From Allohahella marinimesophila (GTDB taxonomy: Bacteria > Pseudomonadota > Gammaproteobacteria > Pseudomonadales > Oleiphilaceae), in the NCBI RefSeq assembly GCF_039538005.1, contig NZ_BAABBO010000011.1, positions 248,001 to 312,000 on the forward strand: a stretch of DNA of 64,000 nt, given 5' to 3'. Below are positions 43,145-51,636 of the stretch, piece by piece. The notes under the pieces were generated by a model that was given only the letters and a program-made list of their open reading frames with translations, was not told the DNA's origin and made no database searches. Numbering within the stretch: position 1 is the stretch's first letter; every line of letters begins with the position of its first letter. Made by a program: the position numbers and the translations under genes.

Positions 43145-45895
43145 GTGACAGCTCCGGAGGCGTTTGCGGCCTCCAGCCGTCCGGTCAAAGCCTATATTGC
43201 GGCTGTGCTGGTTGGCTTTGTGGTTCTGCTGCTCTGGTTTGCAGGTATATTCGAGCGCGCTGAATACAATCTCCGTGACCGTTACGTTGCTGCGCTCGTA
43301 CAAGCGGTGCCGAGCGAATTCGTCATCGTCGAGATAGATGCCTCCAGCATTGGCGTTATTGGTCGGTGGCCATGGTCGCGTGAACTCTATGCCCAGGCAG
43401 CGGATGTTCTTGGGCGAGCTGGTGTTCGCTCACTCAGCATCGACGTCGATCTCAGCGCCCGTGCCAGGAAAGAAGATGACGAGGCTCTGGCTATAGCCTT
43501 GCGGCGGCTGTCTCAAAAAGCGGATATACGCCTGCCAACCTTTCTTCAACACAGTTCGCTGACGACTCAGAACCTCGTGCTTCGCTCGCCACTGCCCGAT
43601 TTCGCCGACAGCGTCGACAGCGTCTCAGTGAATATGCAGCCCGAGAGCGACGGCCTGGTGCGCTTTCTCACGATGGGATTCAGGTGGGAGGGGCGCCTCT
43701 ATCCCAGTGCCTGGAATGTCATGGCCGGTAATCTGACCCAGGCTACATGGATCGATTTCAGCATAGCGCCAGAGTCATTTACCTACGTCAGCTTTGCCGA
43801 CCTGATCGACGAAAAGATCGATCCAGCCCTGCTCAGCGGACGCGACATCATTATCGGGTCTACAGCCATCGAGCTTGGCGATAATCTGGCAGTACCGGTG
43901 TATCAGGTACTGCCGGGCGTTGTCATTCAGGCACTGGGCGCTGAAACACTCAAGCGTGGCGGTCTGTACAAGCTGGGTGACACGATGAATCTCCTGCTGA
44001 TGTTGTTGTCCTGGCTCATGGCAGCGCTTGTGCTGCTGCGGCTGAGCTGGCAACGCAGTCTGCAGTTATTGCTTGCTGTAGGCCTCTTCTTCATCGGCGG
44101 CGCCATCCTGAGCTACAAATACGCAGCGCTGATGATTGACGTCGTCACGCCGCTGCTCATGTGGGTCAGCGTCTTCGTCGGTATCAATCTGGCCCGCCTT
44201 GATGCCGAGAGTGTCGAACGGCTCTGGTTACAGATCAGCCTACGTGACAATCAGAAACTGCTGGATCTCATTGTCGGTACTGCCAATGACAGCATCATCT
44301 GCGTCAACGCCGAGGGTATCATTACCCGTGTGAATCCTGCCGCACAGAAGTTGTGTGGCTCCGACGAGCGCTCGTTACTGGGCACATCGATCTTTCACAG
44401 TCTGCCGGCAATGACCCGCAATATTGCCATGCTGCCGCCCCGGCCTTTCGACACACTCCTGGTGCAGGCTCACTCGGTCTCCATTCCGGTCCAGGCTACA
44501 GTGAGCCGGGTGGACCTGTCGGCCGAGCCGCTGTTCACACTCCTCCTGCGTGACCTTCGTGAGCGCGTCGCCAGGGAGCAGGTGCTGCAGTATCAGGCGG
44601 ATCACGACAAATTAACCGGTCTGCTGAACAGGGCTGCCCTGTTCCGCCAGATTGACAGTGACCTGGAAAACCAGCCGTCTGGCTTCCTGATTGCGGTGGA
44701 TATCGACTACTTCAGGGAGGTGAACGACACCTACGGGCATGTTGTTGGCGATAGACTCCTCTATGCCGTTGGCGAGCGCCTGGTAGGGCATTTTGCCAGC
44801 ATCGGTATTGCCGCAAGGGTGGGTGGAAATGATTTCGCGATCTGGTGTGCCGGTGCAGATTACGCCCAGGGCGGGCAGGCATTCTGCCGATCCCTGCTTG
44901 AAACGCTCGAGGGCAGGTTTGAGCTGGATACGAGCCACGGCATCGAACTGAATATCTCGGTCACGCTGGGGATATCGGAAAATAAATGCTCCAGGGAAGA
45001 CGCTGAAAGTCTGCTGAGAAAAGCTGGCGATGCCCTCTTGATGGCCAGACGTGCCGGCCATGCCATGCGATGTTACAGCGAGGCGGACCAACAGGCTGCC
45101 AGCCGCCGCCTTGAACTCGTGCCTGCTATTCGAACCGCCATTCGTCAGAGCGATCTGACACTGATGTATCAACCGAAGGTAGACCTGCACACGCTCGAAA
45201 TTTACGGCACCGAGGCCTTGTTGAGGTGGCCGCGGCGAAATGGCGCAGTGGTTCCGGTCGACGTGCTGATCGAGGTGGCCGAAAACTCGCGTCAGATCGC
45301 ACCGTTGACGGGGTGGGTGGTCGAGACCATTCTAGGCAACGAGGCGGAGTGGGAGCGTGCAGGTCTGCCGAGGCACATTGCGATCAATCTCTCTGCACGG
45401 CTGTTTCAGGAAAAGAACTTCATTGCTGGACTCAAGGATCTTCTGGCCTCCTCCAGCGGCTATTACAAATTCGAGATGGAAATGACGGAAACGGCCCTCG
45501 CTGCCAATCCACAGCAGGCACTGGGGCTCATCACTGAACTACTCGATAGCGGGATGTCGCTTGCCATCGATGACTACGGCACCGGCTACTCGTCTCTGGC
45601 CTATCTGCGCGATCTGAGAGCGAACGTACTGAAGATCGATAAGTCCTTCATCACCAATATCGACCAGCGCGAAGAGAGTCAGGTCATCGTCCAGTCCACC
45701 ATCAGGATGGCTCACGATCTGGGTCTGAAAGTAGTGGCTGAGGGGATTGAGACCATGGCTGACCAGAATTTCCTGTGCAAGGCTGGCTGCGACATCGGGC
45801 AGGGTTATCTTTATGCCAAGCCACTGACACAGGCCGATCTTGAAGTATGGTGTGAACAATGGCAGCAGCATGACAGGAAGGTTCGCCGCGGCTGA
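43145..45895 (+). CDS. CHASE2-PAS-GGDEF-EAL c-di-GMP protein
   Basis: 916 residues. An N-terminal membrane helix (~17-37) precedes a periplasmic CHASE2 domain (EIDASSIGVIGRWPWSRELYA), then three membrane helices (~283-355), a PAS domain (~372-485), a GGDEF domain (~490-650) and a C-terminal EAL domain (~665-905). The GGDEF signature is GGNDF at ~560-564 with no upstream I-site, so the cyclase is probably inactive. The EAL motif EALLRW and the DDYGTGYSSL and KVVAEGIE loops are intact, pointing to c-di-GMP hydrolysis. The start is a GTG. It follows the FecR genes closely and is likely part of the same operon. Confidence 0.92.
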   Translation: MTAPEAFAASSRPVKAYIAAVLVGFVVLLLWFAGIFERAEYNLRDRYVAALVQAVPSEFVIVEIDASSIGVIGRWPWSRELYAQAADVLGRAGVRSLSIDVDLSARARKEDDEALAIALRRLSQKADIRLPTFLQHSSLTTQNLVLRSPLPDFADSVDSVSVNMQPESDGLVRFLTMGFRWEGRLYPSAWNVMAGNLTQATWIDFSIAPESFTYVSFADLIDEKIDPALLSGRDIIIGSTAIELGDNLAVPVYQVLPGVVIQALGAETLKRGGLYKLGDTMNLLLMLLSWLMAALVLLRLSWQRSLQLLLAVGLFFIGGAILSYKYAALMIDVVTPLLMWVSVFVGINLARLDAESVERLWLQISLRDNQKLLDLIVGTANDSIICVNAEGIITRVNPAAQKLCGSDERSLLGTSIFHSLPAMTRNIAMLPPRPFDTLLVQAHSVSIPVQATVSRVDLSAEPLFTLLLRDLRERVAREQVLQYQADHDKLTGLLNRAALFRQIDSDLENQPSGFLIAVDIDYFREVNDTYGHVVGDRLLYAVGERLVGHFASIGIAARVGGNDFAIWCAGADYAQGGQAFCRSLLETLEGRFELDTSHGIELNISVTLGISENKCSREDAESLLRKAGDALLMARRAGHAMRCYSEADQQAASRRLELVPAIRTAIRQSDLTLMYQPKVDLHTLEIYGTEALLRWPRRNGAVVPVDVLIEVAENSRQIAPLTGWVVETILGNEAEWERAGLPRHIAINLSARLFQEKNFIAGLKDLLASSSGYYKFEMEMTETALAANPQQALGLITELLDSGMSLAIDDYGTGYSSLAYLRDLRANVLKIDKSFITNIDQREESQVIVQSTIRMAHDLGLKVVAEGIETMADQNFLCKAGCDIGQGYLYAKPLTQADLEVWCEQWQQHDRKVRRG

Positions 45896-45983
45896 AAACT
45901 GGATAATAGGCGTTGCAAGCCCTGCCAGTAGAGGTAGAGTAGGGCAAGGGCGTTTATCCAGATTCAGCCATGAGGGCATACCC

Positions 45984-46514
45984 ATGTTGAAGATCAAGTG
46001 GTTCAAGTACACCAATCTGAAAGGGCTCATCCTGTCCCTGATACTTGGCGGCGCGATGGCCACCCATGCCTTTGCCGAAGATTCCTCGGTGGAAGCCCTG
46101 CTGCAGGATCACGCCGGCGACAAGCGGCCCATCCTCATTTTTGGTGCTGATATCGATGACAAGGCGGTCGCACAGATCAGTGCACTCTGGTCGCAACGGG
46201 CCGAACTGGCAGAACGTGACATTCTCATTGTAAGAGTCCAGGCGCGGCAGGTCGTGGTGCAGCGTGCCGGCAGAAACGATGATGGGCGCAGCAGGGACGT
46301 CGAGACCTATACCGAACCTGCGCTAGCCAATGCCTTCAGGGAGCGCTTCGATGTGCCGTCCGATGACTTCGCAGTTATTCTCATTGGCAAGGACGGTGAG
46401 GTGAAGCGTCGCTCTGACATGGTATTGGACGCATCAGACATATTCAGCCAGATCGATGGCATGCCGATGCGGCAGATTGAAATGAGTCGCAGCGACACCG
46501 ACAAGTCAGAGTAG
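45984..46514 (+). CDS. DUF4174 exported protein
   Basis: 176 residues from the ATG at 45984, with a signal peptide (LKGLILSLILGGAMATHAFA-ED). The mature part fits DUF4174 (PF13778): RPILIFGADIDD, ELAERDILIVRV, FAVILIGKDGEVKRRSD and the closing FSQIDGMPMRQIEM. The fold is probably thioredoxin-like without redox cysteines. It lies 88 bp after the CHASE2 gene on the same strand and ends at the base next to the stop of the convergent phnP. Whether it belongs to the FecR/CHASE2 unit is uncertain. Confidence 0.85.
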   Translation: MLKIKWFKYTNLKGLILSLILGGAMATHAFAEDSSVEALLQDHAGDKRPILIFGADIDDKAVAQISALWSQRAELAERDILIVRVQARQVVVQRAGRNDDGRSRDVETYTEPALANAFRERFDVPSDDFAVILIGKDGEVKRRSDMVLDASDIFSQIDGMPMRQIEMSRSDTDKSE

Positions 46515-47309
46515 TCAGTCGGCATGATGTGACAGATCGAGCTCCAGTCCATCCTCTGCCAGCCGCACGTTCGCCGGCAGCGCAGGATGCTCGATGAAGT
46601 AGTTATCGAGCTCGTGCCCGATATGGGTGAGGAAGGCCTGGGGGGGCTGAATGGCTTCGATGATCTTGAGAGCCAGGCCGAGATCATTGTGATTCTGAGG
46701 ATCGGGTCTCGGCGGGTGGCTGCAATCCAGGGCCATGATGTCTGGCCGGTGGGTTATCAGATAATCATGCGTGTCTGTTGGCAGCCCGAGGGTATCAGTG
46801 AGGTAGGCAATCCGCCTGGCCCCATCCACCTTAGTGCTCTGCGCTGGACAGAGGAAGCTGTAGCCGATTGTCGGTTTTGAATGGTTTAAAGGCAGCGCCG
46901 TGACCTCGATCGGGCCGATGGATCGCGTCTCGAAAGCTTGCATTGGTGGCTGAAACGCCAGCACTCCGGGGTGCTTGAACAGGTCATCACAGCCTTGAGC
47001 ATCGTCTGGCCCATAGACGGGAATTTCGCAGTTCTTCCCCCAGCGAAGATGGAACAGACCCATCACATGGTCCATGTGGTAATGCGTCAGCAAGATGGCG
47101 TCGATGTCAGCAGGGAGATAACGCTGGCAAAGGTCAGATTGCCCAGCATCGATCAGAACACGAAAGCCGTCGACTTCGAGTACGGCGCTGCAGGCACCTC
47201 TCTGGTGACGGCTCTCCTGCCGCGCCCGTTCACAGGCGCGACAATGGCATCCCCAGACTGGAACGGTACGGGCATTGCCAGTGCCGATGAATTTGAACCG
47301 ACCGCTCAT
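46515..47309 (-). CDS. phnP: Phosphoribosyl 1,2-cyclic phosphate phosphodiesterase PhnP
   Basis: 264 residues of the MBL-fold PhnP family. The metal motif LTHYHMDHVMG and late HIGHELDNYF are present, as is the N-terminal WGCHCRACERARQE, whose cysteines form the extra zinc site in PhnP. It opens 5-phosphoribosyl 1,2-cyclic phosphate to ribose 1,5-bisphosphate after the C-P lyase reaction. It is the last gene of the phn operon and overlaps phnN by 4 bp. The stop codon abuts that of the convergent DUF4174 gene. Confidence 0.94.
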   Translation of the reverse strand: MSGRFKFIGTGNARTVPVWGCHCRACERARQESRHQRGACSAVLEVDGFRVLIDAGQSDLCQRYLPADIDAILLTHYHMDHVMGLFHLRWGKNCEIPVYGPDDAQGCDDLFKHPGVLAFQPPMQAFETRSIGPIEVTALPLNHSKPTIGYSFLCPAQSTKVDGARRIAYLTDTLGLPTDTHDYLITHRPDIMALDCSHPPRPDPQNHNDLGLALKIIEAIQPPQAFLTHIGHELDNYFIEHPALPANVRLAEDGLELDLSHHAD

Positions 47310-47974
47310 GATCGATCAGACATTGCCGTGGAATGACTGCTGATGAGGTCCAGCAACTGTCGCACCGCCGTATCGATGTCCTGATTATTGTCGATTAGAA
47401 TGGTGCCAGGGGGAATACTGCCTTTCATTGATGCTGCGCGAGCTACTCGGCGTTCAATGTCAGCAATGGACTCCCTGCCGCGGTCCAGGAGCCTCGCCTT
47501 CAGGATCTCTGGCGCTACATCGAGTACCAGCGGTATGAGCCTGTCGCCGTACTGCTTTCTGGCGTCTTCTGCATAAGCACGTGAGCCGTTCACAAGAACA
47601 TGCGAGCCGCTGGCCAGCCAGTGATCGATCTCCTGACCAATCCCATACCAGTAGCCATTGGCCTCCCAGCTCATGGCAAACGCCCCGAGTGCCTTTCGCG
47701 CCTGAAACTCATCAGGGGCCAGCCAGACATGGTTCTCGCCCCTGAGTTCAGGCGGACGGGTGATATATCGGTGGGCAGTCAGGCAAGGCAAACCATTGAG
47801 GCGCTCCCTGACGAGCCTGAGCAGACTGTCCTTGCCTGAGCCGGATGCGCCCATGAGGTAGAACAGCCGCGTACTCGAGGCCAGCGTCAGCGCCGAACGA
47901 TGAATTCTGCCAGCATCGTCTTCTGGCACCTGCGAAATACGGTCACCGCTGCGGCGAAGCTTCTGGTTCTGCAT
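47306..47974 (-). CDS. phnN: Ribose 1,5-bisphosphate phosphokinase PhnN
   Basis: 222 residues from the ATG at 47974, one base into the phnM stop codon. A P-loop (LMGASGSGKDSLLR) and guanylate-kinase-like fold are clear: TAHRYITRPPELRGENHVWL, SWEANGYWYGIG, VLVNGSRAYAEDAR and RLLDRGRES. It makes phosphoribosyl pyrophosphate from ribose 1,5-bisphosphate, the last step that returns the ribose unit to metabolism. The N-terminal ~40 residues before the P-loop exceed the usual length and look poorly conserved. Confidence 0.94.
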   Translation of the reverse strand: MQNQKLRRSGDRISQVPEDDAGRIHRSALTLASSTRLFYLMGASGSGKDSLLRLVRERLNGLPCLTAHRYITRPPELRGENHVWLAPDEFQARKALGAFAMSWEANGYWYGIGQEIDHWLASGSHVLVNGSRAYAEDARKQYGDRLIPLVLDVAPEILKARLLDRGRESIADIERRVARAASMKGSIPPGTILIDNNQDIDTAVRQLLDLISSHSTAMSDRS

Positions 47975-49176
47975 TAGAAGACCCTGGTGCCCCTGGTCCA
48001 CACCGAGCGGATGAGTGGCTGCGACTGGCGTTCGGTAACGAGCAACAGGTCGGCCCGTTTGCCGATGCTGATCGTGCCCCTGTCAACGAGGCCGGCACTG
48101 GCAGCCGGCGCGGCAGTTACCGTGGCAATTGCACGGCAAAGATCGTAAGCATTGGATTCCATTCTGGCCAGCATGAAAACACCATCGAGCAGACTGGAGG
48201 GATAATAGTCAGAAGAGAGTATGTCGAGCAGCCCTTCATCCGCAAGTGCAGCGGCGGCGATATTGCCGGAGTGTGAGCCGCCGCGCACGATGTTGGGGGC
48301 CCCCATCATGACTTTCAGGCCGAGGTCATTGGAAGCTTGAGCCGCTTCCAGCGTAGTTGGAAACTCTGCGATACTCATGCCGTAGTAGGCCGACTCCGCC
48401 ACATGTTCAACAGTGGCGTCATCATGGCTGGCCAGCGGAATGGACCGTTCATGGCAGATCTCGGCGATGGCCTTGCGGTAACGATCGCTGAAACGGCGAC
48501 TCCACTCGATGCGCTCGCTGATGAACTTTTCCATATCAGCGCCCTTGATGCCATGCTTGCCACCGTAATACTCCCGATACTTGTCGATATTCACAAACTG
48601 CCGCTGGCCGGGAGAATGGTCCATGATCGACACCAACCGTAGCGCATCTTCATCCACTAGCGAAGAAAACATCTCAAGGGCTTCCGGGTGACTGACTTCA
48701 CAGCGAAGGTGGAGAAAGTGCTCGGCACGTTGGGTGCCCTGCTTGCGAGCCTCAGCCAGCGCCTTGATCATGATGCTCAGGTATTCAAGACGTGTACTTC
48801 CGGCCATGATGTCCCCGACCGAAATGGCATCGAATACGGTAGTGATACCGGAGGCAGCAATTTGCGCATCATGTGTGACGACGGCAGAGCTCGCGGGCCA
48901 GATAACGCCTGGACGTGGTGCAAAATACTTCTCGAGATTGTCTGTGTGCAGCTCCACAAGGCCAGGCATGAGCCAGGCGCTTTCGCAGTCAATGGCCCCA
49001 GGCAAGCTGACATTGCCACTGTCGATATTCGCTATGAGACCGTTCTTCACCTCAAGGCTGCCGGAAAAACATTCTGTCTCGGTGACGACCATTGCATTGG
49101 TCAGTACAAAGCTATTTCCGGCCAGCAAATCCGGAATGGTCTTTTCGGTTCTTTCTGTTGTAAGCACGGCATTCAT
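47974..49176 (-). CDS. phnM: Alpha-D-ribose 1-methylphosphonate 5-triphosphate diphosphatase PhnM
   Basis: 400 residues of the amidohydrolase-fold PhnM. Metal-binding HTDNLEKYF, HDDATVEHV and the DYYPSSLLDGVF block are visible. It removes pyrophosphate from the triphosphate formed by the PhnGHIL complex, before PhnJ acts. It overlaps phnL by 4 bp and phnN by 1 bp, the usual coupling in this operon. Confidence 0.96.
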   Translation of the reverse strand: MNAVLTTERTEKTIPDLLAGNSFVLTNAMVVTETECFSGSLEVKNGLIANIDSGNVSLPGAIDCESAWLMPGLVELHTDNLEKYFAPRPGVIWPASSAVVTHDAQIAASGITTVFDAISVGDIMAGSTRLEYLSIMIKALAEARKQGTQRAEHFLHLRCEVSHPEALEMFSSLVDEDALRLVSIMDHSPGQRQFVNIDKYREYYGGKHGIKGADMEKFISERIEWSRRFSDRYRKAIAEICHERSIPLASHDDATVEHVAESAYYGMSIAEFPTTLEAAQASNDLGLKVMMGAPNIVRGGSHSGNIAAAALADEGLLDILSSDYYPSSLLDGVFMLARMESNAYDLCRAIATVTAAPAASAGLVDRGTISIGKRADLLLVTERQSQPLIRSVWTRGTRVF

Positions 49177-49955
49177 GCAAGTCTCTCCATGGACTGTAGC
49201 GGTCTTTCGTTCTGGCTTTGCTGTGTTGCGGCAACATCCTGTTGCATCGGAATTAGTCGATCTGCCAATCGTTCGCGAATGGCACTGTCGTGGAAAATGC
49301 CAACGATGGCGGCGCCGCGTTCCCGCGCCGCTTCGATAAGGCTCATGACAACGGCACAGTTGTCGGCGTCGAGCGAGGCGGTCGGCTCATCGAGGAGTAG
49401 CACTGGGTAGTCGACCATGAAGCCTCTCGCAATATTGATGCGTTGCTGCTCGCCACCCGAGAAGGTCGAGGGTGCGAGTTGCCAGAGGCGCTCGGGAATA
49501 TTGAGCTGACGTAGAAGATCTTCAGCCCGCGGCCTGACTGTCTCTACAGGCATACCCAGCAATCGTGCAGGCTCCATAACCACGTCGAGCGCGGTGACCC
49601 GGGGGATGACCCTGAGGAACTGGCTGACATAGCCAATCACCTGGCGACGCAGCGCCAGTACCGCTCGCGGCGATGCAGTAACGAGATCAATGGTGCTGTC
49701 GTTCGCTGATATTCTGATGCTGCCCGAGTTCGCCTTATAGTTACCGTAAAGGGTCCTCAGCAGGGTGCTTTTGCCCGCGCCTGAATGTCCGTCCAGCACG
49801 ACACATTCGCCTGCATGTACTTCGAAATTGATGTCGTGGAGCACATCGATAACCACGGCGCCCTGATTATGCAAGGTGAAGGTCTTGTTCAGCTTATCAA
49901 CCTGTATTCTGAGCGGCATTCGGGCTCTCCTGTTTTCAGTTGGCTTGATGCTCAT
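49173..49955 (-). CDS. phnL: C-P lyase ABC-type subunit PhnL
   Basis: 260 residues. ABC ATPase motifs: Walker A LDGHSGAGKSTLL, the signature TFSGGEQQRINIARGF, Walker B VLLLDEPTASLD and the switch histidine GIFHDS. PhnL is required with PhnGHI for making the methylphosphonate-ribose triphosphate and binds the C-P lyase core. A near-start ATG lies 12 codons in, but the first ATG overlaps the phnK stop (ATGA), so I kept it. Confidence 0.95.
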   Translation of the reverse strand: MSIKPTENRRARMPLRIQVDKLNKTFTLHNQGAVVIDVLHDINFEVHAGECVVLDGHSGAGKSTLLRTLYGNYKANSGSIRISANDSTIDLVTASPRAVLALRRQVIGYVSQFLRVIPRVTALDVVMEPARLLGMPVETVRPRAEDLLRQLNIPERLWQLAPSTFSGGEQQRINIARGFMVDYPVLLLDEPTASLDADNCAVVMSLIEAARERGAAIVGIFHDSAIRERLADRLIPMQQDVAATQQSQNERPLQSMERLA

Positions 49956-50767
49956 GGTGTCAGCACCGACGACACAAGCAGCTGGCTATAGGGGTGCTGT
50001 GGATCATCAAGGATCTGGTCGGTCAGGCCCTGCTCGACCAGTTCCCCATCTTTCATGACCAGCAGCCGATGCGATAACAGCCTGGCAACGGCCAGATCGT
50101 GAGTGACCAGCACCACGGCGAGCCCAAGCTCAGCCACCAGATTGCGCAGCAGGTCGAGCAGTCGAGCCTGTACCGATACATCCAGTCCACCTGTTGGCTC
50201 GTCCATGAACATCAGCCGGGGATGTGTGACCAGGTTTCGCGCAATTTGCAGCCGCTGCTGCATGCCGCCTGAGAATGACGTCGGCTTGTCATTGACCCGC
50301 GTTGCGTCTATTTCAACTTCGCTGAGCCAGGCCTTGCTGGCGTTGTGCAGATTGCCGTAATGCCGAATCCCCGTCGCCATCAGGCGCTCGCCGATGTTGG
50401 CTCCGGCGCTGACATTCATGCGCAGGCCGTCGCTCGGATGCTGATGCACCAGGCCCCAATCGCTGCGCTGGAGCTCACGGCGGAAGCGCTCTGAGACGCT
50501 ATAGATATCCACGGTACTGAGATCAGCCTTGCGGTAGACGATCGAGCCCTGCTGTGGTTCGAGCTGTCCGGACAGGCACTTCAGCAGCGTCGATTTACCC
50601 GAGCCGGACTCGCCGACGATGCCGAGGACTTCGCCCTGATAGATATCGAAGGAAACATCATCGATACCCCGTCCGTTGGCATAGTGTTTAGTGAGACCGG
50701 ACACCGTTAGCAGAGGCAGTTCGCTCGCGGCAAAATAGTCGGTCGCCATCGTGCTGTGCTGGTTCAT
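49952..50767 (-). CDS. phnK: C-P lyase ABC-type subunit PhnK
   Basis: 271 residues. Motifs: Walker A VGESGSGKSTLLKCL, Q-loop VHQHPSDGLRMN, signature FSGGMQQRLQIARNL and Walker B RLMFMDEPTGGLD. PhnK docks on PhnJ in the core complex and may use ATP to restart the lyase cycle. It overlaps phnJ by 4 bp and phnL by 4 bp. Confidence 0.95.
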   Translation of the reverse strand: MNQHSTMATDYFAASELPLLTVSGLTKHYANGRGIDDVSFDIYQGEVLGIVGESGSGKSTLLKCLSGQLEPQQGSIVYRKADLSTVDIYSVSERFRRELQRSDWGLVHQHPSDGLRMNVSAGANIGERLMATGIRHYGNLHNASKAWLSEVEIDATRVNDKPTSFSGGMQQRLQIARNLVTHPRLMFMDEPTGGLDVSVQARLLDLLRNLVAELGLAVVLVTHDLAVARLLSHRLLVMKDGELVEQGLTDQILDDPQHPYSQLLVSSVLTP

Positions 50768-51636
50768 GCGCTGGTCTCCTCTGGCATGTTGCTGCGACAG
50801 AAGTCAGTGTCGGAGCAGACGTAGATGCGCTTGCCTTCGTCATCGACCACGACTTCGTCGAGGAAGGTGTTACCGGAGCCGCAGAACTCGCAGTGCTGAG
50901 TCCAGGTCTGCACTTCGAAAGGGTGATCTTCGAAGTCGAGGCTGCGCACTTTGGTATAGGGCGGCACGGCATAGATCCGCTTTTCCCGACCTGCACCGAA
51001 CAGCTGCAGCGCAGGGCTGTTGTCCAACTTCGGGTTGTCGAACTTGGGAATGGGCGATGGATCCATGATGTAGTGGTCGTTCACTCGCACCGGGTAGGCG
51101 TAGGTGGTGGCAATATGGCCGTGATGAGCGATGTCTTCATACAATTTGATATGCATGACACCGTATTCGCGCAGGGCATGCATGGTACGCGTCTCACTTT
51201 CCCTCGGCTCGATGAAGCGCAAGGGCTCGGGTATCGGCACCTGAAACACGATGATCTGATCCGCCTGTAGTGGCGTTTCCGGAATACGATGCCGGGTCTG
51301 TATCACGGTTGCATCGCGGGTCCGCTCTGTGGTCTCGACGCCGGTGGTGCGGGCAAAGAAGCGCCGTATACTGACAGCGTTAGTCGTGTCGTCTGCACCC
51401 TGGTCGATGACCTTCAGCACATCATCGATGCCGATGATGGCAGCCGTCACCTGAATGCCGCCGGTACCCCAGCCATAGGGCAGAGGCATCTCGCGGCCAG
51501 CAAATGGCACCTGATAGCCCGGGATGGCAACGGCTTTGAGCAGGGCTCGGCGGAGCATGCGTTTGGTCTGTTCGTCCAGATAGGCGAAGTTGTAGCCGGC
51601 TTCAGTATTGGCGTGGGTGGCCTGATGACTGGTCAT
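50764..51636 (-). CDS. phnJ: Alpha-D-ribose 1-methylphosphonate 5-phosphate C-P lyase PhnJ
   Basis: 290 residues, the radical-SAM-type catalytic subunit that cleaves the carbon-phosphorus bond. The C-terminal cysteines C249, C252, C274 and C280 keep the C-x2-C-x21-C-x5-C spacing of E. coli PhnJ, so the iron-sulfur site and the catalytic cysteine should be intact. The N-terminal YAYLDEQTKRMLRRALLKAVAIPGYQVPF block is highly conserved. It overlaps phnI by 4 bp and phnK by 4 bp. Confidence 0.97.
   Translation of the reverse strand: MTSHQATHANTEAGYNFAYLDEQTKRMLRRALLKAVAIPGYQVPFAGREMPLPYGWGTGGIQVTAAIIGIDDVLKVIDQGADDTTNAVSIRRFFARTTGVETTERTRDATVIQTRHRIPETPLQADQIIVFQVPIPEPLRFIEPRESETRTMHALREYGVMHIKLYEDIAHHGHIATTYAYPVRVNDHYIMDPSPIPKFDNPKLDNSPALQLFGAGREKRIYAVPPYTKVRSLDFEDHPFEVQTWTQHCEFCGSGNTFLDEVVVDDEGKRIYVCSDTDFCRSNMPEETSA

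Noticed and set aside
42596..43303. Minus-strand Val/Thr/Ile-rich 235-codon frame over the FecR-2 tail
   Set aside because: Arises from the repeated GAC/GGC pattern of the tail; the protein has no signal or domain and crosses into the CHASE2 gene.
44612..45190. Minus-strand 192-codon frame in the GGDEF/EAL gene
   Set aside because: Antisense to conserved GGDEF/EAL motifs; no independent support.
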